A program made the position numbers and the translations under genes. Positions 46,710 through 55,800 of a DNA stretch of 64,000 nucleotides are shown one piece after another. The notes below the pieces were generated by a model. That model was not told where the DNA came from, ran no database searches, and saw only the letters and a program-made list of their open reading frames with translations. Location of the stretch: the NCBI RefSeq assembly GCF_003991565.1, contig NZ_CP032819.1, forward strand, positions 3,658,001 to 3,722,000, written 5' to 3'. The stretch is from Butyricimonas faecalis. GTDB lineage: Bacteria; Bacteroidota; Bacteroidia; Bacteroidales; Marinifilaceae. Numbering within the stretch: position 1 is the first letter of the stretch; every line of letters begins with the position of its first letter.

Positions 46710-47057
46710 ATGGCAAAGAAAATCAACACGGAGGAAACTCCGCAGACAGACAACAATAATATTCCTGCACCGGAGGCTCAGGCGGTGCCCGTTCCGGAAA
46801 CGGCATCGGAAAACCTCGGGACAGGCGGCGAGACTGAAGACAGGCTGCCGGCCAAGACCGCGGGGAAAGGGAATGCAGGGTCGGAGGAGACGACAGAGCC
46901 TCACATCCTGTCCCTGTTGAAAAAGTTCCCGGCATATCCGTCGCTGTACATCGACACGCACGGAGGAACCTATGCGCCGGACACGGCGGCCGCCATCAGG
47001 GGCAAGGCCGTACTCTACAGGAATCCTTTCTACAACGAACTTAAAAAGAAATCATAA
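46710..47057 (+). CDS. Small head/connector protein with disordered front (115 aa)
   Basis: The first 70 residues are Pro/Glu/Ala-rich and disordered-looking (NNIPAPEAQAVPVPETASEN), and the last 45 form a small domain (LKKFPAYPSLYIDTHGGTYA). Position between capsid and sheath suggests a decoration or joining protein. The stop overlaps the next start as TAATG. Confidence 0.65.
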   Translation: MAKKINTEETPQTDNNNIPAPEAQAVPVPETASENLGTGGETEDRLPAKTAGKGNAGSEETTEPHILSLLKKFPAYPSLYIDTHGGTYAPDTAAAIRGKAVLYRNPFYNELKKKS

Positions 47058-48409
47058 TGGCACTCGGTAATGTATTTATCAAGGATGTGGACGGCAATAT
47101 TCCTTACGATACCGGCTCGTCGGGCGAGAAGGTGACGGGACTGCTGTTCGACGTGTCCCTCCAGCCGACGCTTTTCACGGAGGGGTATGGTAAAACCAAT
47201 GAGACCAGGCTCAAGCCTGGCGATGTCTGCTACATCACCTCGTTCAAGTCCGCCGTGAACGACTTCGGTATCATCGAACGTGTGGAGGCAACCGACGAGG
47301 AGGAGATGAATGTCAATTTCCTGCACGGCATCCCGGCATACCATATCCGTGAATTTTTCCGCATGTCCGGCAATCCGGGCGGTTCAGGAAAACTCTACGT
47401 GATGTTCGCGGACTGTTCGGCGAACTGGGATGCGCTGGAAATCATGCAGCGTGCTGCCGGGGGTATGATCAACCAGATAGGCATATGGACGGAACAGCCG
47501 CTGTGGAAAGCGAACGGCGCATCGGAACAATACAACCTCAATCTGGTAAAGGGGCTCAACGACGTGGCCGTGGGGCTTGCGGAGCAGAACCAGCCGCTCT
47601 CGCTCATCCTTTCCGCCAATCCTTCCAATACGGGGGCGGATACGACTGAGGGGCGTCAGATTGACCTGAATAAAATACCTTCATGCATCTGTGAATCAAG
47701 CCGTATCAGCTGTATATTCGGCCAGGCGCATCACGAAAAGATCTCCACGATGCAGATGTGCAACAGGAACCATACGCCCGTGGGATTTTTGGGAGCGGTT
47801 ATGGGAGCCATAGCAAAGGCCAACGTGCACGAATCCATCGCATGGGTCAAGCAGTTCAATCTCTTCGCGGACGATTTCCAGGAAATAGAGTTGGGGTTCG
47901 GGGACATCAACCTCGACGAGGCAGAGGAGAACTTCCTCAGCCTGAACCGGTACGAGTCACTCTCCCCGTCACTGCTGGACGAACTCGACGATAAGGGGTA
48001 TATTTTTCCCATCAAGTATGCCGGCCGCGAGAACGGGATCTACATCTCGAAAGACCAGACATGCTCACATGGGGATTTCCGTACCATTGCCCGGAACCGC
48101 ACCATCAACAAGAGCCGCCGTGCCGTGCGTGCAGCCCTGCTGCCGTATGTGAACTCACCGCTGATGGTCAATCCTTCAACCGGGTTCCTCGCCCCGTCGA
48201 AGATTACAGCTTTCAAGACACTCATCGGGGATATACTGGCCAAGATGCAGGCGGCGCAGGAAATTTCAGGATACGCCGTCACTATCGACCCGAACCAGAA
48301 CGTGTTGGTGGACGACACGCTGCGCATCTCCTATGTCCTTGTCCCGGTGGGCGTGGCCGTGAAGATTTATGTAGAGGAAGGACTGTCATTAACCGCAAAT
48401 AAGACATAG
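47057..48409 (+). CDS. Contractile tail sheath, DUF2586-like (450 aa)
   Basis: The product starts MALGNVFIKDVDGNIPYDTG and has the alpha/beta repeats of tail sheath proteins (GKLYVMFADCSANWDALEIM; EISGYAVTIDPNQNVLVDDT at the end). The pattern matches DUF2586 sheath proteins in Bacteroidota phages. A sheath followed by a tube gene shows that the virion is a myovirus. It probably assembles around the tube and contracts on infection. Confidence 0.85.
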   Translation: MALGNVFIKDVDGNIPYDTGSSGEKVTGLLFDVSLQPTLFTEGYGKTNETRLKPGDVCYITSFKSAVNDFGIIERVEATDEEEMNVNFLHGIPAYHIREFFRMSGNPGGSGKLYVMFADCSANWDALEIMQRAAGGMINQIGIWTEQPLWKANGASEQYNLNLVKGLNDVAVGLAEQNQPLSLILSANPSNTGADTTEGRQIDLNKIPSCICESSRISCIFGQAHHEKISTMQMCNRNHTPVGFLGAVMGAIAKANVHESIAWVKQFNLFADDFQEIELGFGDINLDEAEENFLSLNRYESLSPSLLDELDDKGYIFPIKYAGRENGIYISKDQTCSHGDFRTIARNRTINKSRRAVRAALLPYVNSPLMVNPSTGFLAPSKITAFKTLIGDILAKMQAAQEISGYAVTIDPNQNVLVDDTLRISYVLVPVGVAVKIYVEEGLSLTANKT

Positions 48410-48412
48410 CAT

Positions 48413-48868
48413 ATGGCAATAATCAACAATGTAGCATACTCGTGGTCGATGATAACCCTGTCATCGACCGCCCTGGGAATCGATGAAGGTTCCACGACCC
48501 TTGAAGGCGTGTCGGCCATCAAATGGTCGAAGAAGCGCAAGGTCGAAAGTAACTACGGCATGGGAGGACGGCCGGTGTCGAGGGGGTTCGGGAACATTAC
48601 CTATACGGCGAGCATCACGATGGACTATGCCACGCAACAGCTGTTGCGTTCGGTGTACGGCTCGCTGCTCGAAATCGGCGAGTTCGACCTGATTATCAGC
48701 TTTGCCAACCCGATGGCCGGCGAGGACTGGACAACGACGACCGTAACGCTCAAAGGTTGCATCTTCACGGAGGATTGTCTCGAGTCACAGCAGGATGATA
48801 CCAATATCACCCATGAATTCGATCTCAACCCGTTCGATATCCAAATCGGCTCGGGTGATACAATCTAA
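48413..48868 (+). CDS. Tail tube protein (151 aa)
   Basis: The protein is small and beta-rich (SAIKWSKKRKVESNYGMGGR; NITYTASITMDYATQQLLRS) and follows the sheath by 3 bp. It ends in HEFDLNPFDIQIGSGDTI. This is the typical size and place of a myovirus tube protein. The exact family name is not identified. Confidence 0.85.
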   Translation: MAIINNVAYSWSMITLSSTALGIDEGSTTLEGVSAIKWSKKRKVESNYGMGGRPVSRGFGNITYTASITMDYATQQLLRSVYGSLLEIGEFDLIISFANPMAGEDWTTTTVTLKGCIFTEDCLESQQDDTNITHEFDLNPFDIQIGSGDTI

Positions 48869-48874
48869 GCTGTC

Positions 48875-49366
48875 ATGGATGTAACTTTCGAGGGGAAATC
48901 TTCTACCGGAAAGAACGAATGGCTCACGCCTCCCTGCCTGCTTCGGAGGCTGGGGCCGTTCGATTTGGATCCGTGTTCGCCCGTAAACCGCCCATGGGAT
49001 ACGGCGCGACATCACTATACCATTGAGGATGACGGCCTGCAACAACCCTGGTTCGGACGTGTGTTCTGCAATCCTCCCTATGACACTGCACTGATTGTCC
49101 GGTTTATCCGCAGGTGTGTCGAACACAGGAATGCCGTCGCGCTCACTTTTGCCCGCACGGACACGCGCCTGTTCCACGAACTGATATTCCCAAACGCCGA
49201 TTCAATACTCTTTATCAAGGGACGGCTCAGTTTTTACCATGTTACGGGGGAACAGGGTGGTACGGCCGGAGCGCCGTCATGCCTGATCGCCTTCAACAAA
49301 GAAAATACCGCGGTTCTGGAAACATGCGGTATCGACGGGAAGTTGGTGAAGCCACGACTTCAATAG
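48875..49366 (+). CDS. Dam-like DNA N6-adenine methyltransferase (163 aa)
   Basis: The motifs WLTPPCLLRRLGPFDLDPCS and FCNPPYDTALIVRFIR (NPPY) and a TFARTDTRLFHELIF block match phage DNA N6-adenine methyltransferases of the Dam PF05869 type, about 160 residues. It would methylate phage DNA, possibly against host restriction. It lies between tail genes, a frequent place for such genes in Mu-like and Bacteroidota phages. A terminator follows. Confidence 0.9.
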   Translation: MDVTFEGKSSTGKNEWLTPPCLLRRLGPFDLDPCSPVNRPWDTARHHYTIEDDGLQQPWFGRVFCNPPYDTALIVRFIRRCVEHRNAVALTFARTDTRLFHELIFPNADSILFIKGRLSFYHVTGEQGGTAGAPSCLIAFNKENTAVLETCGIDGKLVKPRLQ

Positions 49367-49390
49367 TCAACCATAAATTTGTTACATAAT

Positions 49391-49437
49391 AACCCGTCTG
49401 TTTGCCGGATATTGACCTTGGCTGACAGACGGGATTT
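49391..49437. terminator. Hairpin between convergent genes
   Basis: CCCGTCTGT (49393-49401) pairs with ACAGACGGG (49425-49433) with a 23-nt loop and a T-rich tail (ATTTAT). It separates the methyltransferase from the antisense metallophosphoesterase gene. Confidence 0.65.
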
Positions 49438-49450
49438 ATGTATGGCAGAC

Positions 49451-50215
49451 TTAAATCGAAATATGCGCTTCCTTATCGAATGACGTATGCTCGTTACTGA
49501 ACACATAGCCCAACTGGTTGCATATGCACCGGGTGTTTCCGATGACCTTATTGATATTGCGGTGCGAGTGGCCATATATCCAGTATTCAATCGGGCTGTC
49601 TGCAATGAAACCGCCAAGCTCCACGGTAAATGCCCCATTGAGCGGACTGCCCTTGAACTCCGGCGCCATCAGTTCGAATGACGGTACATGATGAGTGGCG
49701 ACAATGAGATGTCTGGCAGTACTTTGTTTTACGCTCTGTTCCAGAAAACGGAAACAGCGCGAATGTTCGTCATTGAACCTTGTCCAGTCCAGCGGTTCGC
49801 TGCCGTAACGCATCCTGCGGAAATCTGTGATGGCTGCCTCAGTTTCATAGGCATCCTGCAACAGGATATGTGACCACAGTGTGGTAGCGATCAATTCTAT
49901 ATCGTTACCCAATGGGATAACGGCATTATAGTGGCAGGTGATGTTTTCCCTGATTTTGAGCGACCAGCCGTTATACAGCTTGTCTATGTCGAACATCTTG
50001 TAAAACTCGTGGTTTCCGGGAACCACGATGACCCGGCTGTAATTTCCGGAAGCCCAGTCCCAGAACGGATGTCTGGAGTAGTTCTCATCTCCGATATATC
50101 CTATATCTCCGGCAAGGACAAGCACTTCTCCGGCAACAGCCAGCGGGTTGTGCTTCAAAAAACTGCTGTTCTCCCGAAACTCGAGATGCAGGTCGGATGC
50201 GTATTGGATTCTCAT
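49451..50215 (-). CDS. Calcineurin-like metallophosphoesterase (254 aa)
   Basis: The motifs of the superfamily are in order: YASDLHLEFRE (DxH), LVLAGDIGYIGDENY (GD), VIVVPGNHEFYKMFD (GNHE), LIVATHHVPSFELM (H..) and IYGHSHRNINKVIG (GHxH). These ligate two metal ions in the active site. Substrate is unknown; nucleic-acid or cyclic-nucleotide hydrolysis is possible. It is coupled by ATGA to the AbiEii-like gene and lies antisense to the virion genes, with visibly higher AT content, so it is probably imported cargo. Confidence 0.9.
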   Translation of the reverse strand: MRIQYASDLHLEFRENSSFLKHNPLAVAGEVLVLAGDIGYIGDENYSRHPFWDWASGNYSRVIVVPGNHEFYKMFDIDKLYNGWSLKIRENITCHYNAVIPLGNDIELIATTLWSHILLQDAYETEAAITDFRRMRYGSEPLDWTRFNDEHSRCFRFLEQSVKQSTARHLIVATHHVPSFELMAPEFKGSPLNGAFTVELGGFIADSPIEYWIYGHSHRNINKVIGNTRCICNQLGYVFSNEHTSFDKEAHISI

Positions 50216-50994
50216 TGTTGTGTTATGAAATTGGCTTCAAGTTGTTCCAATAACTGTTCTCCGGAAATGCTTTTAAGTCCTGCCGATTTGAAAAAATCAG
50301 AGTTTGGCACTTCTTCTTTGACAGCCAGGCAAAACCTGTCAACATCTTGTTTAAGCGAATCAGGAACTTCGTAGGTGTCGGCAGGAGCAAGCATGGCAAC
50401 CAGCCGGAATACATCTTTCTTGTGCTTGACGATATGTTTGCTGTCCACTTGTTCTCCATTGCTTTTCCGCTCGGTCATTTCTAAATAGGCCCTGCATTTC
50501 AGACAGATAAGACTTTCAATGTTCGCAATATGTACGCCCTCCTCCAACGTGCTGTGTTCAATGGTATAATTATAATAGTCATCATCCATCAAAATGGCTG
50601 ACAGACTTGACAGGTCATCATCAACCGGAATGGGGGTAATGTGGGCATCGTCCGGGAATTTGACAACCCCGATATTTCGTGAAAAGAGTTCTATCTGATA
50701 CGGGAAATCCGGATTTCCCGGTTCCTTGAACCTGTAATATTCATGCCTGCATTCCCCGTTCCCGGTTCCCTTATTCCTTTGTCTGTACCCTGCGGTTTTT
50801 ACAAACTCCCAGAATTTTGCAGCAAAATCCGAAGACAGCGCCTCCACAATCAGTATAATGTCTATGTCCTTGGTCGCCCTTGGAGTTTGTGCATATATTT
50901 CTTCATGCATTTCACAGGCAGTACCACCTATGATGACATAGTTTCCTTCATATCCGGTGAAAAACTCCCTGAATTTATCAATTCCTCTTACCAT
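50212..50994 (-). CDS. AbiEii-like nucleotidyltransferase toxin (260 aa)
   Basis: The N-terminal part has YVIIGGTACEMHEEIYAQTP and RATKDIDIILIVEAL, the GG(T/S)A...(T)xDxD nucleotidyltransferase motif of AbiEii/MenT-type toxins. The end contains a helical region (LKQDVDRFCLAVKEEVPNSD). Family members transfer nucleotides to tRNA or other targets and are neutralised by an HTH antitoxin. The upstream gene, overlapping by 7 bp, is an HTH protein and would be that antitoxin. The pair is antisense to the virion operon. The substrate cannot be told from sequence. Confidence 0.8.
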   Translation of the reverse strand: MVRGIDKFREFFTGYEGNYVIIGGTACEMHEEIYAQTPRATKDIDIILIVEALSSDFAAKFWEFVKTAGYRQRNKGTGNGECRHEYYRFKEPGNPDFPYQIELFSRNIGVVKFPDDAHITPIPVDDDLSSLSAILMDDDYYNYTIEHSTLEEGVHIANIESLICLKCRAYLEMTERKSNGEQVDSKHIVKHKKDVFRLVAMLAPADTYEVPDSLKQDVDRFCLAVKEEVPNSDFFKSAGLKSISGEQLLEQLEANFITQQ

Positions 50995-51971
50995 ATCATA
51001 TTATTTATCATAGTTTCCAATTCTATTTGAATGCGTTCATCATCCATATCCTTCATGGCCAGAAATAAAGACAATTTGTCTACAATGCCGTTTTTTGAGA
51101 AAAAACATGGATTGTAACGCCATATCTCTATGCGGGTCTCGCCATATTCCTTGTCTGTCCGGATTTGCAACCGTCGAGCTTCTTCTTTTGCAATGGCATA
51201 AGTGTCATTTTTTTCCTTGTTCAGCATTGAATATTCCGACAAGGCATTTACTCCACTAATACAAAATACTTCATCAGGCAGACTATCGGTATATACAATC
51301 CGCTCGATGGGGTTCGCCAGGAACGGCAACATCCTGTCCCATAATTCACGCTTTTTGAACTGAAATATCATACTCTTTGTCTTGCCGCCGGATAAAGCGA
51401 TAACTTCTTTATCTTTCAGCCATCTGACCGCCCGGTTTACATTGGCATACGACACGTTGAAAAGATCTGCAATATCATAAGTTCCTTTCCCTTCGAGAGA
51501 CTTTACTTCAAGATGATAAAGGATTATGCATTGGGCAATTGCAGGAATCTGCGTTTCTTCACCTCCCCCGATATTATTTTTATGCGGTTTCAAATCTATC
51601 AACAAATCCGGTATGAACATTTGCTTTTGCGGTATGATGAAATTTACACGATGTCTGACAAGACGCCGTACATTATAGGCCGCCACTGTACGCAATACAA
51701 ATATTACCGGGCATTGGGCTTTTCGCTCAACCAGTTCTTTTTGTTTCCGCATCTGCCCCGGAGTATATGCAGAACTGTCTGCACTATACAGAAGAACTAC
51801 GTCATGCCCCAACAAGTTAGCCGTACAAAATGTATAACCGGCAGTAATATTGGCTGGGAATGTATGCAAGACATCCTTTTCGACCGGCCTGATGTCCGCC
51901 CTCAAATCAAGCAATTCAGCGATGTACCGGCTTGTCACATCTATAAAATCATCTATTTTGCACATAATCAT
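50988..51971 (-). CDS. HTH protein, AbiEi-like antitoxin/regulator (327 aa)
   Basis: A winged-helix segment is clear near residues 165-200: EGKGTYDIADLFNVSYANVN followed by RAVRWLKDKEVIALSGG. The N-terminal 100 residues contain VIFVLRTVAAYNVRRLVRHR, and the C-terminal part is acidic and helical. It overlaps the AbiEii-like gene, and a complete TTTG-N19-TAnnTTTG promoter lies 18 bp before its ATG. Such HTH antitoxins bind their own promoter; autoregulation is inferred. The ATG at 51965 is a second option. Confidence 0.75.
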   Translation of the reverse strand: MIMCKIDDFIDVTSRYIAELLDLRADIRPVEKDVLHTFPANITAGYTFCTANLLGHDVVLLYSADSSAYTPGQMRKQKELVERKAQCPVIFVLRTVAAYNVRRLVRHRVNFIIPQKQMFIPDLLIDLKPHKNNIGGGEETQIPAIAQCIILYHLEVKSLEGKGTYDIADLFNVSYANVNRAVRWLKDKEVIALSGGKTKSMIFQFKKRELWDRMLPFLANPIERIVYTDSLPDEVFCISGVNALSEYSMLNKEKNDTYAIAKEEARRLQIRTDKEYGETRIEIWRYNPCFFSKNGIVDKLSLFLAMKDMDDERIQIELETMINNMIW

Positions 51972-51988
51972 TTATGTTTGAGAATATG

Positions 51989-52019
51989 CAAAATTAACGA
52001 TTATATACTATATATCAAA
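51989..52019 (-). promoter_or_regulatory. Complete Bacteroides promoter of the AbiE-like operon
   Basis: On the minus strand TTTG (52016-52019) is followed after exactly 19 bases by TAATTTTG (51989-51996), matching the Bacteroides -33/-7 consensus. The start codon lies 18 bp further on. This promoter makes the block transcriptionally independent of the virion operon. Confidence 0.85.
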
Positions 52020-52189
52020 GAAATATATGAAATATATTCAGCGAAATTTCCTTTAAAGACTGATCTGGGAATATCAGGAGCAAAGAAGTTTTTTGTATAA
52101 CATATGGATTACAAGTGAATAAGAACCGTGTCTTCAACCTTTCCACGATTCTTTGTCCTACTCTTTCGGTGAATCAAAACAAATTCGAT

Positions 52190-52546
52190 ATGGACGAAAA
52201 AATGCTTTCATTGGAACAGGAGATCAAGATCAAGGAAAAAGCCCTCAAACTGAAAGAGGAGAAGAAACTCCGCAAGATTTGTCCGATGGTCGTTTTCGGA
52301 GACACCGCAAACGGCGAGAAAGAGATTTATGTGGCCTACATGTCCGAACCGAGCTTTCCGCAGTTCAGCAAATTCATGGCCGCTTCCAAAAAGGACGAGG
52401 TAATCGCCATGCGCACGTTGGCCCGCGACTGCTTCGTGGACGGAGATAAGGAACTCGTGGACGACGAGTCGCTCTTCCTGTTCGGTCTGATGGGACAGCT
52501 TTCCGAGCTGATCACCACCCGCCAGAGTGTCCTGGTAAACTTATAA
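52190..52546 (+). CDS. Tail assembly chaperone, first protein (118 aa)
   Basis: The ATG at 52190 (MDEKMLSLEQEIKIKEKALK) is chosen; earlier codons in frame are unlikely. The protein is acidic and helical (EVIAMRTLARDCFVDGDKEL) and lies just before a short frame and the tape measure gene. This is the G position of a tail assembly chaperone pair. The GT-type extension frame lies in the -1 frame behind it, but no canonical slippery heptamer is seen at the end. Confidence 0.8.
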   Translation: MDEKMLSLEQEIKIKEKALKLKEEKKLRKICPMVVFGDTANGEKEIYVAYMSEPSFPQFSKFMAASKKDEVIAMRTLARDCFVDGDKELVDDESLFLFGLMGQLSELITTRQSVLVNL

Positions 52547-52557
52547 GCCGGTGGGTA

Positions 52558-52743
52558 GTGACCGACGAGCAGCGCATCCGCCAGCGGATGATCTATGTCC
52601 GCCACTACTTTCCCGGCGTCAACCTCGACACGATTTCCGACGAGGAGTTCGCGATGCTTTCCGAAGAGGCGTTGTGGCTGCACGAGCAGATGCTCATCAG
52701 CCGTATGCCCGTTCCGATGTCATTGCCGGAGAGGACTCCTTGA
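52558..52743 (+). CDS. Tail assembly chaperone, second part (61 aa)
   Basis: This short frame starts at a GTG (52558) and reads VTDEQRIRQRMIYVRHYFPG followed by VNLDTISDEEFAMLSEEALW. It is in the -1 frame relative to the first chaperone, and that frame is open back through its stop. It may be made by frameshift (GT) or by independent initiation. Its place directly before the tape measure gene supports the chaperone role. Confidence 0.65.
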   Translation: MTDEQRIRQRMIYVRHYFPGVNLDTISDEEFAMLSEEALWLHEQMLISRMPVPMSLPERTP

Positions 52744-52836
52744 CCTGCCGCCGTAAGCTTCCGGTTTGCGGCGGCCTTCGTTTCATAATCTCCGCCCTTG
52801 CGGAAAGACTATTCTTTTAACGCAGTACCCATTACC

Positions 52837-55800
52837 ATGGCTCAGGAACAGAACTATCAGGTCAACTACTCCATCAACGTGGATGCCTCTCAGGGCACCA
52901 AGCAGGTTATCGCCTTCGGTGAGGCGGTAGGCAAGCTGGTACAGGCGAAAGCGTCCCTGACTCCGGCCGTCACGAACATCAAGAATATGATGGACGAGAT
53001 AGACCGCGTGTTCCGCACCAAGAACGGCAAGAAACGTAATTTCGATTACCGCCTGACCATCGATACGAAAAAAAGCGAAGAGAAGCTGGAACGTATCAAG
53101 GGGTTACTCACGGATATTTCCACGCTTTCCAAAGGCATCAGCCTGACCATCAATGCCGGTCAGGCTTTGGACAGCAAGAAAATCAAGGCCAACGCCAAAA
53201 GCCTTTACGAGAAAAAGGCTGCCGAGATGCGCAAAGCGGAGATCGAAAAGAATGCCGCCTCGTCCGTTGGCACGATGGCAGACGCACAGAAACGCATTAC
53301 CAAAGCCATCGGGAAAATCAACTCCGCCCTGGTTTCCATGGAACGTGACCGGGAACTGCAAATCAAGACCGGGACGGCGGAAAACAGGTTGCAGCAGATA
53401 CTTTCCCTATTGGGTCGTATCAAAAGTGCTTCTGTCATTTCTTTCAACATGCAGGGAGGCATACCATCCGAAGGACTCACACCTTCCGTTCCGGTGCCAT
53501 ATGCTCCGCAGGCCTTCGTAATGCCCGAAAAGGCCCGGCAAAAACTGATGGAACGGCTTTATGCAGGACAGCAGCTGCATCGCCAGAAACTGGTCCACGC
53601 GGAGGAGCTCTTTACCGCAGACCAGCGCCGTAAGGCGGCTCTGGCAGAAACCGCCGCGGCGGAAAAGCGGCGTGCCGATGAAGCGCGGGCTAAAGAACGG
53701 GAGTGCAAGAATGCCGCCCGTGCTGCGGAGAAAATACGCCGGCAGGCAGAACAGGCACGCCGTAAGGCAGAAACGGAACGTATAAAGGCCGAGCAGGCTG
53801 CAAGACGGCAGGAACAGCGCAATGCGATGCAGTCCGTCAGGCTCATGCAGCGGGAACATACTGCAGCCGGTACGCTCTACCGCAGTAAACGCCGTGCCGC
53901 CATCAACCGTATCCAGTATTCGAAAGCGCCGTCACTCAGGAACCTCCCGTTCGCTTCGATGCTCAATGCCTATATGGGTTACAGCCTGATCCGTTCGGAA
54001 CTGACGAAGGCCATCGACTATTCCAACATCATGGAATCGGCACATTCCATCCTCCGTGTGGCGGACAGCGACCTCAAGACATTCGAGACCCGTTTTGACA
54101 GTATGGCCCGTCATGTCCGTAAAATCGGCATCGACACGAAATACACAGCCGTGGAGATTGCCGGTGCCGTCAAATACCTGTCGATGGCGGGCATGAATAT
54201 CGAGACAATCAACAAGTCCATCCGCCCGATCACGAACCTGGCACTTATCGGTGACAACGACGTGTCGTATATCGCCGACCTGGCCACGAACATCATGGCC
54301 GGTTATGATATCCATAACGACAGCATGGACAGCGTGGCGGACATTATCTCCTCCACCATTTCCCGCTCGAATGTGAATATCGTGGAGATGGCGGAGTCAT
54401 ACAAGATGGCTGCCGGTTACCTGCGTATGGCGGGCGTGGACTTCACGGAAAGCAGTGCCGCCATCGGTCTTTTGGGCAATATGGGTCTGAAGGGAACGCT
54501 GGCGGGAACCTCGTTGCGTGCTCTTTCCACACGTTTTGCCAAACCTACCAAGGAGGCACAGGAAGTTCTGGACCGCCTGGGCATCCGGTTCACGGAAATG
54601 CGCGACATCGAGGGGGTGCAGGTCGAGAAACTCCGTCCTATAGCGGACATTTTCGAGGAATTGAACAAGAAGGGCGCGTCGATGGCGGATGTCCAGGCAA
54701 TCTTCGGGAAAATTGGCGGTAACGCGGCGATGATGTTCCTGAAGAACTACGACAAACTACGAGAACTGACTTCATATAACCGGGGGTCCCAGGGCGTTTC
54801 CTCAGAACTGGCATTGGTAAAGCAGAATACGACCAAGGGATTGTGGGCGCAGGTGACCTCCCAGCTGACCGAAGGGTTCATGCAGGCATACGAGGTGTTG
54901 GAACCCTCTATCCGCACTGTGCTCCGCACTTTTCTGGCAAAGTTCAAGGCTCCGGAATTTACCCGTGGCCTGGTGTCCATCGGGAATGCCTTGTTGGACA
55001 TCTTCACCGTGATCGGCAATATCGGCGCATGGGTGACCCGCAATTTCCATTGGATAGACCCGCTTGTCTTTACAGGCGTTGTCGCGACCCGGCTGTTCAA
55101 GGTGGCGGGAGCCCTGACGAATATCGGCATCGCCATGGGGTTTATCGGCAAACAGTCTGCGGCCACGACATCAATCAGTGCCGTGCAGGGGCTGCTGGGG
55201 GCGGGTGGTATCGGTAAGGTTTCGTTTGCCCAGAAGCGGGCCATCGTGTCGGCCATGCAGTCCGCAGGCGTGGCGGGACGGGGAGCGATGAACCGCGCCT
55301 TGATGGCCGGGGGCGGTGTCATCGGAGCCAAAGGAGTCCTGCAGTCGCTGTTTGCCACACAGGTGGCTACCGGCAGCGGACTGACCGGTGCTGCCGCCTC
55401 GTTGAGTGCCATCAGTACAGGCGCGGTTGCCGCCACGGCAGGTATAGCCGCATTGGTCGGGACTTTGGGATGGGTGGCTTACAAGACCTGGAAGATAAAG
55501 GAGGCGAAGGATGCCGTACTGGAAGAGATCGAATCGAACCGCAAGTACCGTTATCCGTCCATAGAGGCACTTTACTCCTCCCTGAGCGAGACCTATAACA
55601 TGGCTGTCAAGACAAAGCGTGCCGTGGACGAGGTCGTTGCCGGCAAAAGTATCGAAGAGGCTTCGGGACATAAAATCGGAGCCTTCACATCCAACTGGTG
55701 GGCCGGGTTCTTGGGGGAATTTGCCATCGCTTCATCTGAGGGGATGGTATCGCGAGACCATGTGTATAACATGGACAAAGCCCGTCAGGATGACATAAGG

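Noticed and set aside
45555..46961. Long minus-strand frame opposite the capsid gene
   Set aside because: It is the antisense shadow of the major capsid protein; the plus-strand frame has the right position, start and neighbours.
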